Below are positions 31,581 to 37,566 of a DNA stretch of 37,566 nt, one piece after another. The DNA comes from Bacillota bacterium (lineage in GTDB: Bacteria; Bacillota; Bacilli; Alicyclobacillales; SLC66): the NCBI GenBank assembly GCA_021821055.1, contig JAKACX010000019.1, positions 1 through 37,566 of the forward strand, read 5' to 3'. The position numbers and the translations under genes were made by a program. Each line of letters starts with the position of its first letter. Within the stretch, counting starts at the first letter, position 1. Under the pieces are notes generated by a model. That model searched no databases. It had not been told where the DNA came from and worked only from the letters and a program-made list of their open reading frames with translations.

Positions 31581-33113
31581 ATGGGCCGGGGAGTGAAATC
31601 CGTGACTGAGAGCTTGCCGCGCGCCGCCGCCGCATCACGCGGCGTCGCCGCAGATGCGATAGAGCGATTCCTGGACGGGATCGCGCGGGCCGGACTGGAA
31701 TTGCACAGTTTCATGCTGGTCAGGCATGGGGTGGTCGCCGCTGAGGGCTGGTGGTCGCCGTACCGGGCCGATGCACCGCACATGCTGTTTTCTCTGAGCA
31801 AGAGTTTCACGTCAACCGCCGTCGGACTGGCTGTCGCCGAGGGCCTGCTTACGGTCGATGACTTCGTGCACTCGTTTTTCCCTGAATACGCGCCGGACCG
31901 GATGGACGCGAACCTGGCCGCCATGCGGGTCCGGCACCTGCTGTCCATGAGCACGGGGCACGCGCGGGAGGCGCAACTGGCGCGGCCCGGCGAGCACGCC
32001 GACGACTGGATATGGGGTTTCTTTCAGGAACCAGTCGTCCATGAGCCCGGCACGCACTTCGTGTACAACAGCGGTGCGAGCTATATGCTGTCCGCCATTG
32101 TGCAACAGGTGACCGGGCAGACGGTGCTTGATTACCTGGGACCGCGCGTTCTTGCGCCGCTCGGGATTGACGGCGCGACGTGGCAGACCTGCCCGCGCGG
32201 CAGGAATCTCGGCGGCTCGGGGCTGCGCGTCAAGACCGAGGACATCGCAAAATTCGGGCTGCTGTATCTGCAAAAGGGCGTCTGGAAGGGGCAACGCATC
32301 CTGTCCCGGGACTGGGTTCTGGAGGCGACCAGACGGCACGTGGCCAATGGGGACGACCCAGCCAGCGACTGGGCGCAGGGGTACGGGTACCAGTTCTGGC
32401 GGTCGAGGCACGGAGCGTACCGCGGCGACGGGGCGTTCGGTCAATTCTGTGTGGTTTTCCCTGCGCAAGACGCGGTGCTGGCGATCACGGCCGGAGTGAG
32501 CCAACTGCAGCGCGTACTGGATGAGGTCTTCGCCCACCTGCTGCCGGGCATGGAGGATGCAGTGGCAGCGCACGTCTCCGCGCCGCAGGGCGCATTGGAG
32601 AGCCGACTGTCCGCCCTCGCCCTGCCGCCAGTGGGCAGCGGTCAGCCGCATCCGCACAGGGCGTCCGGCGCGCGTTACAGCATCGCGGACAATGAATGGG
32701 GATTCACCGCCGTCGCCTTCGCGTGGACGGAAGACGGCTGCACGTTTACGCTCGCCAAGGATGGCGCCAACGCCCGCGCAGCCGACGGCGCCAAGGCAGC
32801 CGCAACTGACAGAGCCGGGGACAGAGCCGGGGACGGAGGCGCGGAGGAGATCTCCTGTGGCTTCGGCCACTACGTGCACGGCACGGGTTCGTTCGCGGGC
32901 CAGCCGGAACCGGTCGCCGCGTCTTGCGAGTGGCGCGGATCCGACACGCTGGTCGCCGTCCTGCGGTTTATCGAGACACCGTTTGTCGTGACGCTGACGT
33001 TTGTCTTTTCCGGGGATACACTGCGCGCGACGAGCGTCGTGAACGTGTCTTTTGGCGCGCAGGAGCAGTTTTCGCTCGAAGGCAGGCTCGATGCGGCGGA
33101 CGCCATGGCGTGA
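31581..33113 (+). CDS. Serine hydrolase, class C beta-lactamase-like
   Basis: 510 aa. The SxxK nucleophile motif is FSLSKSFTSTAVGLAVAEGL near residues 70-90, and the YxN motif is VYNSGASYMLSAIVQQVTG. GDGAFGQFCVVFPAQD is the third-box region. No signal peptide is present, so it is probably a cytoplasmic esterase, peptidase or amidase rather than a secreted beta-lactamase. A C-terminal region from about residue 370 is an extra domain with an Ala/Asp/Gly-rich insertion (ANARAADGAKAAATDRAGDR). The start is uncertain: ATG 31581 has AGAAGG 4 nt upstream, while GTG 31602 has GGGGAG with a better 8-nt spacing. It stands alone before the glcDF genes. Confidence 0.88.
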   Translation: MGRGVKSVTESLPRAAAASRGVAADAIERFLDGIARAGLELHSFMLVRHGVVAAEGWWSPYRADAPHMLFSLSKSFTSTAVGLAVAEGLLTVDDFVHSFFPEYAPDRMDANLAAMRVRHLLSMSTGHAREAQLARPGEHADDWIWGFFQEPVVHEPGTHFVYNSGASYMLSAIVQQVTGQTVLDYLGPRVLAPLGIDGATWQTCPRGRNLGGSGLRVKTEDIAKFGLLYLQKGVWKGQRILSRDWVLEATRRHVANGDDPASDWAQGYGYQFWRSRHGAYRGDGAFGQFCVVFPAQDAVLAITAGVSQLQRVLDEVFAHLLPGMEDAVAAHVSAPQGALESRLSALALPPVGSGQPHPHRASGARYSIADNEWGFTAVAFAWTEDGCTFTLAKDGANARAADGAKAAATDRAGDRAGDGGAEEISCGFGHYVHGTGSFAGQPEPVAASCEWRGSDTLVAVLRFIETPFVVTLTFVFSGDTLRATSVVNVSFGAQEQFSLEGRLDAADAMA

Positions 33114-33227
33114 TCAAGGGCTCCCCGCGGCGCCATGGTGTGAACTGCACCGTGCTGTGACACCCACTGTCCGGTTCACGGCTGACCGCTTGCAATTATT
33201 CGTTCAAACTAAGGATGAGTGCCACGC

Positions 33228-34637
33228 ATGTTCGATCCGTCCATTCGTGAAGAATTGGTGTCGATCGTCGGGCCGAAGCATTTTCTGGACGATGCGACCA
33301 ATCTGATGTCTTACAGCTATGATGCGACTCCTGTCGTGCAGTCATTGCCCGATGGAGTCATTTTCCCCGCAACGACCGAGGACGTGGCAAAGATCGTTCG
33401 GGTCTGCGCCAGCCATGCGATTCCCATCGTGGCGCGCGGCGCGGGGAGCAACCTGTGCGGCGGCACGGTCCCGGTCGCGGGCGGCCTGGTCATCGCGATG
33501 GGGCGCATGAACCGTCTGATCGAAATTGATCAGGAGAACCTCACGGCCACGATCCAGCCGGGACTGAACACAAAGGAATTCCACACCCGCGTCGAGCAGG
33601 CGGGACTGTTCTACCCGCCCGACCCCAGCAGCATGGTCATCTGCACCATGGGGGGCAATATCGCGCTTGGCGCCGGGGGTCTGCGCGGCCTGAAGTACGG
33701 GACGACAAAGGACTACGTCCTCGGGCTTGAGGCGGTGCTGGCAAACGGCGAGGTGATCCGGACCGGAGGCAAACTTGTGAAGGATGTGGCAGGTTACGAT
33801 CTGACAAGGCTGCTCGTCGGGTCCGCAGGCACGCTCGCCATCATCACCGAGGCGACCGTCAAACTGATTCCCCAGGCGCCCTTTCGCCGGGCGCTGATCG
33901 CGATGTACCGCAGCCTGGACGAAGCCGCGCGGACGGTCTCGCGCATCGTCGCGGCCAAGATCACGCCGTGCACTCTGGAATTCATGGACCAGGCGACCAC
34001 CCGCGTGGTGGAGAACTTCGCGCATATCGGACTGCCGGTCGACGCGCGGGCCATCCTCGCGATCGAGCAGGACGGGGAGGAGGCCTCGGTGCAAAGAGAC
34101 CTGGCCGCGATAGAAGAAATCTGCCGCGAACAGGGGGCATTCGCGGTGCGCGTGGCCAAGACGCCGGAGGAAGGGGCGCAGGTGATGGAGGCGAGGCGCA
34201 GCGCGCTGTCGGCGCTGGCCAGATTGCGCCCCACCACGATCCTGGAAGACGCCACCGTGCCGCGCTCGGAGGTGGCGGCGATGGTTCTGGAAATCGAGCG
34301 CATCGCCGCCAAATTCGACGTGCGAATCAGCACGTTCGGGCATGCCGGGGATGGGAACCTGCACCCGACCGCGACGACCGACGCGCGCGACGCCGATGAG
34401 TTGCACCGCGTGGAGCAGGCGTTTGAGGAGATCTTCTGGACGGCCGTAGAGCTCGGCGGCACGATCACCGGCGAGCACGGGGTGGGACTTGTCAAGGCGC
34501 CCTATCTGGAATGGAAGGTCGGACACGCCGGGGTGGAGATCATGCAGGGCATCAAGCGCGCGTTTGATCCGCAGAACATACTGAATCCAGGGAAGATTTT
34601 CGCTGAGACGCGCAAACGGGTGGTGGTGCAGCAATGA
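33228..34637 (+). CDS. glcD: Glycolate/lactate oxidase FAD subunit (GlcD-like)
   Basis: About 469 aa. The FAD-binding type 4 domain (PCMH) covers residues 40-215: PIVARGAGSNLCGGTVPVAG, then YPPDPSSMVICTMGGNIALG and VKDVAGYDLTRLLVGSAGTL. The C-terminal oxidase domain ends with STFGHAGDGNLHPTATTDA and GTITGEHGVGLVKAPYL, including the conserved His residues. The enzyme oxidises glycolate or lactate-type 2-hydroxy acids and passes electrons to the FeS partner. AAGGATGA at 33211-33218 supports ATG 33228 over a GTG at 33219. The stop overlaps the start of glcF (ATGA). Like the B. subtilis ysfC-ysfD arrangement, there is no GlcE-type subunit. Confidence 0.92.
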   Translation: MFDPSIREELVSIVGPKHFLDDATNLMSYSYDATPVVQSLPDGVIFPATTEDVAKIVRVCASHAIPIVARGAGSNLCGGTVPVAGGLVIAMGRMNRLIEIDQENLTATIQPGLNTKEFHTRVEQAGLFYPPDPSSMVICTMGGNIALGAGGLRGLKYGTTKDYVLGLEAVLANGEVIRTGGKLVKDVAGYDLTRLLVGSAGTLAIITEATVKLIPQAPFRRALIAMYRSLDEAARTVSRIVAAKITPCTLEFMDQATTRVVENFAHIGLPVDARAILAIEQDGEEASVQRDLAAIEEICREQGAFAVRVAKTPEEGAQVMEARRSALSALARLRPTTILEDATVPRSEVAAMVLEIERIAAKFDVRISTFGHAGDGNLHPTATTDARDADELHRVEQAFEEIFWTAVELGGTITGEHGVGLVKAPYLEWKVGHAGVEIMQGIKRAFDPQNILNPGKIFAETRKRVVVQQ

Positions 34638-36001
34638 CAGCACAACATGAGAAACTGGCCGACCAGTTTCGCCTGTCGCTCGATGCGGACGAACTGGAGA
34701 ACTGTATGCGCTGCGGTTTCTGCCTGCCGGCCTGTCCGACGTTCGTCGAGACGGGGCTTGAGGCGGCTTCGCCGCGCGGGCGCATAGCGCTGATGAAGGC
34801 GGTCGTGCACGGGGCGCTTCAGCCCGACGACGGCTTTGCGGCGCAGATGGACCTTTGCCTCGGGTGCCGGGCGTGCGAGCCGGCGTGTCCGTCCGACGTC
34901 CGGTACGGCCGGCTGATCGAGCAGACGCGCGATGTGCTTGCATCGCACGCGCCGCAGTCCGGGCGCTCCGAGTTGTTGCGCGCGGTATTCTTGCGCGGCC
35001 TGTTCCCGCACACCAGGCGGATGCGCATGCTGGGGCGGCTGCTTGGGATGTACCAGGGCATCGGGTTGGCGGACCGGGTGCGCGCGAGCGGGCTGCTGCG
35101 CGTGTTGCCCCGCCACATGCAGGACATGGAACGCATCCTGCCGCGGGCGACCGGGCGCGGCGTCGCACAGGCGTGCCGCCAGGCGGGCATTCCGAACAGA
35201 ACCGAGCGTTCCGGGGGAGCGCAGATGCTCGTCCTGCCGCCCGTCGGCGAACGAGTCGGCCGCGTCGGGCTGTTTCGCGGCTGCATTATGGACGTGCTGT
35301 TCACCGAGACGAATGTCAATACGGTCCGGCTGTTGCGCGAGAGCGGGTTTGAGGTCGTGATACCGGAGGCGCAGGTGTGCTGCGGCGCCTTGCACGGACA
35401 CGCCGGTGAACTCGCGGGCGCCCGGGAACTGGCGCAGCGCAATGTCGCGGTGTTCGCGGCCGCGCAGGTCGACTATGTCGCGACCAATGCCGGCGGGTGC
35501 GGCGCGTTCCTGAAGGAGTACGACCACCTGTTGCAGCAAGCGCCGCACGCCTCGGAAGCCAGCGAGTTTGCGGGCAGGGTGCTGGATGTCTCCGAACTCC
35601 TGGTCGACCACGGACGGCCTCTGGAGATGCGCGCGGACGCCGAGATGGAGACCGTGACGTACCAGGACTCCTGCCACCTGCGCAACGTCATGGGCGTCAA
35701 GCGGCAGCCGCGCGCGCTGCTGGAATCCATGCCCGGCGTGACGTACTGTGAACTGCCCGGCGCGGACCACTGCTGCGGGTCGGCCGGCATCTACAACTTG
35801 ACGCAGCCCGGCATGGCATCCGATATCCTGACGCACAAGATGGACGATGTCCGCGCGACAGGCGCGCAGGTGGTCGTCACGACGAATCCGGGGTGTCAGT
35901 TGCAGATGCGTCTCGGGGTCGAACGGGAAGGCGATCCGGGGCAGAGCGCCGTGCACCTCGTCGATCTTCTGGCCCAACGGGTGGCGTTTCACGACTCATA
36001 G
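34634..36001 (+). CDS. glcF: Glycolate/lactate oxidase iron-sulfur subunit (GlcF-like)
   Basis: 455 aa. Two 4Fe-4S motifs lie near the N-terminus: CMRCGFCLPACP at about residue 28 and CLGCRACEPACPSD at about 76. Two CCG (cysteine-rich) domains follow, recognisable at CCGALHGHAGELAGA and CCGSAGIYNLTQPG, which may bind a heterodisulfide-type or additional iron-sulfur centre. It takes electrons from the FAD subunit and hands them to the quinone pool at the membrane. ATGA overlap with the FAD subunit gives strict coupling. Lactate-specific LutA-type proteins are related, but two N-terminal clusters plus two CCG domains in one chain fit GlcF. Confidence 0.92.
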   Translation: MTAQHEKLADQFRLSLDADELENCMRCGFCLPACPTFVETGLEAASPRGRIALMKAVVHGALQPDDGFAAQMDLCLGCRACEPACPSDVRYGRLIEQTRDVLASHAPQSGRSELLRAVFLRGLFPHTRRMRMLGRLLGMYQGIGLADRVRASGLLRVLPRHMQDMERILPRATGRGVAQACRQAGIPNRTERSGGAQMLVLPPVGERVGRVGLFRGCIMDVLFTETNVNTVRLLRESGFEVVIPEAQVCCGALHGHAGELAGARELAQRNVAVFAAAQVDYVATNAGGCGAFLKEYDHLLQQAPHASEASEFAGRVLDVSELLVDHGRPLEMRADAEMETVTYQDSCHLRNVMGVKRQPRALLESMPGVTYCELPGADHCCGSAGIYNLTQPGMASDILTHKMDDVRATGAQVVVTTNPGCQLQMRLGVEREGDPGQSAVHLVDLLAQRVAFHDS

Positions 36002-36016
36002 GGGCGGTGACGGGCC

Positions 36017-36634
36017 ATGGAAGGGAAGTCCGCGGCGCCGCCGATGGCGGCGCCGGATCAGCGCGCCAGGTGCGGATGGGTGAACAGCGATCCGCGCTAC
36101 GTGGCGTATCATGACGAAGAGTGGGGCGTTCCGGTGCGTGACGACGCCAGGCTGTTTGAATTCCTCATTCTGGAGACGGCGCAGGCGGGCCTCAGTTGGT
36201 ACACGATCCTGCAGAAGCGGGAGCACTATCGGTCCGCGTTTGCAGGATTCGACGCCGCGCAGATGGCCAATTATTCCGCGACGGATGTGTCCCGCTTGAT
36301 GGAGGACCGAGGAATCGTGCGCAATCGGCGCAAGATTCTCGCGGCGGTCGGGAATGCGCGGGCGTTCTTGCGCGTGCGCGACGAGTTCGGCAGTTTCGCC
36401 GCCTACATGTGGGGCTTTGTGGACGGGCGGCCGATCGTGAACCATTGGCAGACGCTGGCCGATGTGCCTCCGATGACAACGCTTTCCATCGAACTGAGCC
36501 GCGACATGAAGAAACGCGGCTTTACGTTCGTGGGACCGACGGTCTGCTACGCGCACATGCAGGCGACCGGGATGGTCATGGACCACCTGACGTCGTGTTT
36601 CCGCCACGCGGAACTCGAACGACAAGACGGTTGA
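36017..36634 (+). CDS. tag: DNA-3-methyladenine glycosylase I
   Basis: 205 aa. RCGWVNSDPRYVAYHDEEWG matches the Tag N-terminus with Zn ligands C19 and H32. LFEFLILETAQAGLSWYTIL contains the catalytic Glu. The second Zn pair is in MDHLTSCFRH at the C-terminus. It removes 3-methyladenine from alkylated DNA. The ATG at 36017 is 15 nt after glcF, with GGGCGGTGA as a weak ribosome site. An extra 15 residues precede the family N-terminus. The next gene follows 17 nt after its stop. The link to the oxidase genes is positional only. Confidence 0.94.
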   Translation: MEGKSAAPPMAAPDQRARCGWVNSDPRYVAYHDEEWGVPVRDDARLFEFLILETAQAGLSWYTILQKREHYRSAFAGFDAAQMANYSATDVSRLMEDRGIVRNRRKILAAVGNARAFLRVRDEFGSFAAYMWGFVDGRPIVNHWQTLADVPPMTTLSIELSRDMKKRGFTFVGPTVCYAHMQATGMVMDHLTSCFRHAELERQDG

Positions 36635-36651
36635 CAGGGGAGGCTTGCACG

Positions 36652-37566
36652 ATGCAGGCGTTGGTAATGGAGGCGCCGCGCAGGGCTGTGGCGCGCGAGG
36701 TTGACCCGCCGGAACCCGGGCCGGGCGAAGTCCTGATCGAGGTGCGGCGCTGCGGTGTCTGCGGCACGGACCTGCACATCTTTGCGGGCGACTTTCTGTC
36801 CCCTTATCCGCTGATTCCCGGCCACGAGTTCTCCGGCGTCGTCGCAGACGTTGGAGCAGGGACGGCGCGCGTGCAAAAGGGCATGCGCGTGGCGGTGGAC
36901 CCGTCGCTGTTTTGCGGCAAGTGCTCCTACTGCCTGACGGACAGAGGCAACCAGTGCGAACGCTGGGGAGCGATCGGGGACACGGTCAACGGCGCCATGG
37001 CGCAGTACGTGTGCGTGCCGGAGGAGAATGTCTACGAATTGCCATTTGACATGACCTTTACGCAGGCGGCATTCATCGAACCGGTCGCGTGCGTCGTGCA
37101 CGCCGTGAATCGGCTGGCGCTGCGGGCGGGTCAGAGCGTCCTGCTGTTTGGCGCCGGCAGCATGGGTCAGTTGCTCGTTCAGGCGCTCGCCCAATCAGGC
37201 GCGGGCGAACTCGCCGTGATCGACGTGGCGGAAAACAAGCTGGAACTGGCGCGCAAACACGGTGCGACGTCCACGTACATGGCCGCGCAGACATCTGACC
37301 TGCTGGCGCGGCGCAAGGGGCGCGGCGGGTTCGACGTGGTGGTCGACGTGACCGGTCTGCCCGCGGTGATTCAGACGCAATTGGACTATCTCGCCCCGGG
37401 CGGCACACACCTGCAGTTCGGCGTGGCGCCGACGGACGCCAAGATCGCGGTGAGCCCGTTTGACATCTACCACAATGACTGGCGCCTGATCGGTTCGATG
37501 GCCATCAATCACACATTCAAGCCAGCCATGGACTGGATCGCCGCCGGACGCTTCAACGTGGAGCCG
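36652..37566 (+). CDS. Zinc-dependent medium-chain alcohol/polyol dehydrogenase, 3' end outside window
   Basis: 305 codons are visible, open at the window end. The catalytic Zn site is CGVCGTDLHIF with PGHEFSG. The structural Zn loop has four Cys, FCGKCSYCLTDRGNQC. The Rossmann motif LLFGAGSMGQLL and acidic VIDVAENK suggest NAD as coenzyme. This resembles the sorbitol/threonine/butanediol dehydrogenase branch. AGGGGAGG lies 8 nt before the ATG. The likely substrates are polyols or 3-hydroxy amino acids; the last 30-40 residues are missing. Confidence 0.92.
   Translation, partial: MQALVMEAPRRAVAREVDPPEPGPGEVLIEVRRCGVCGTDLHIFAGDFLSPYPLIPGHEFSGVVADVGAGTARVQKGMRVAVDPSLFCGKCSYCLTDRGNQCERWGAIGDTVNGAMAQYVCVPEENVYELPFDMTFTQAAFIEPVACVVHAVNRLALRAGQSVLLFGAGSMGQLLVQALAQSGAGELAVIDVAENKLELARKHGATSTYMAAQTSDLLARRKGRGGFDVVVDVTGLPAVIQTQLDYLAPGGTHLQFGVAPTDAKIAVSPFDIYHNDWRLIGSMAINHTFKPAMDWIAAGRFNVEP

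Overview
The window looks like a chromosome segment of a GC-rich Gram-positive (Firmicutes-type) bacterium. The evidence is the mrfA-mrfB (yprA/yprB) pair, a YcdB/YcdC-SLH surface protein, GlcD/GlcF-type two-gene glycolate oxidase, strong AGGAGG ribosome sites with frequent GTG/TTG starts, and a DUF624 (YesL-like) protein beside sugar ABC permeases. An Alicyclobacillaceae-like host is my guess, not something the sequence proves. Most genes are ordinary and GC-rich. Two stretches (about 10.0-11.0 kb and 30.2-31.5 kb) are less GC-rich, decayed and seeded with small repeats.

Layout. 1-3583 (minus): mrfB (cut by the window edge) and mrfA, a DNA-repair exonuclease/helicase pair. 3705-4387 (plus): promoter, a convincing class I cyclic-di-GMP (GEMM-I) riboswitch, an intrinsic terminator, then a stand-alone CheY-like receiver. 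4422-5813 (minus): SGNH hydrolase and a small membrane protein. 6127-9975 (plus): GT1-type glycosyltransferase and a secreted YcdB/SLH protein. 10.0-11.05 kb: a 116-bp MITE-like element, a decayed gene carrying a hairpin insertion, and its orphan terminator. 11062-19258: sulfatase, MFS transporter, divergent DeoR regulator, second MFS transporter, ferritin-like/VIT fusion and second sulfatase. 19272-22919 (minus): an FMN-binding exported protein, ApbE flavin transferase, an RnfD/NqrB-like membrane protein (joined by two ATGA overlaps), then an RluA-type pseudouridine synthase. 23111-27812 (plus): sugar-type ABC binding protein, two permeases, DUF624 protein and M55 D-aminopeptidase. 27963-29150 (minus): FabV. 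29400-30140: L,D-transpeptidase. 30.2-31.5 kb: two more repeat copies, a small exported protein and a frameshifted partner. 31581-37566 (plus): serine hydrolase, GlcD-GlcF, Tag glycosylase and a zinc alcohol dehydrogenase cut by the window end.

Three systems deserve attention. First, the three-gene flavin operon looks like an extracytosolic flavin electron-transfer module: ApbE would attach FMN to the exported protein, and the RnfD-like protein, which lacks the usual FMN-acceptor threonine, would pass electrons through the membrane. Second, the riboswitch/terminator leader puts a chemotaxis-type receiver under apparent c-di-GMP control. Third, a family of 116-117-bp palindromic elements occurs as four recognisable copies and one remnant, with terminal inverted repeats, short flanking direct repeats and a central hairpin whose base pairs covary between copies.
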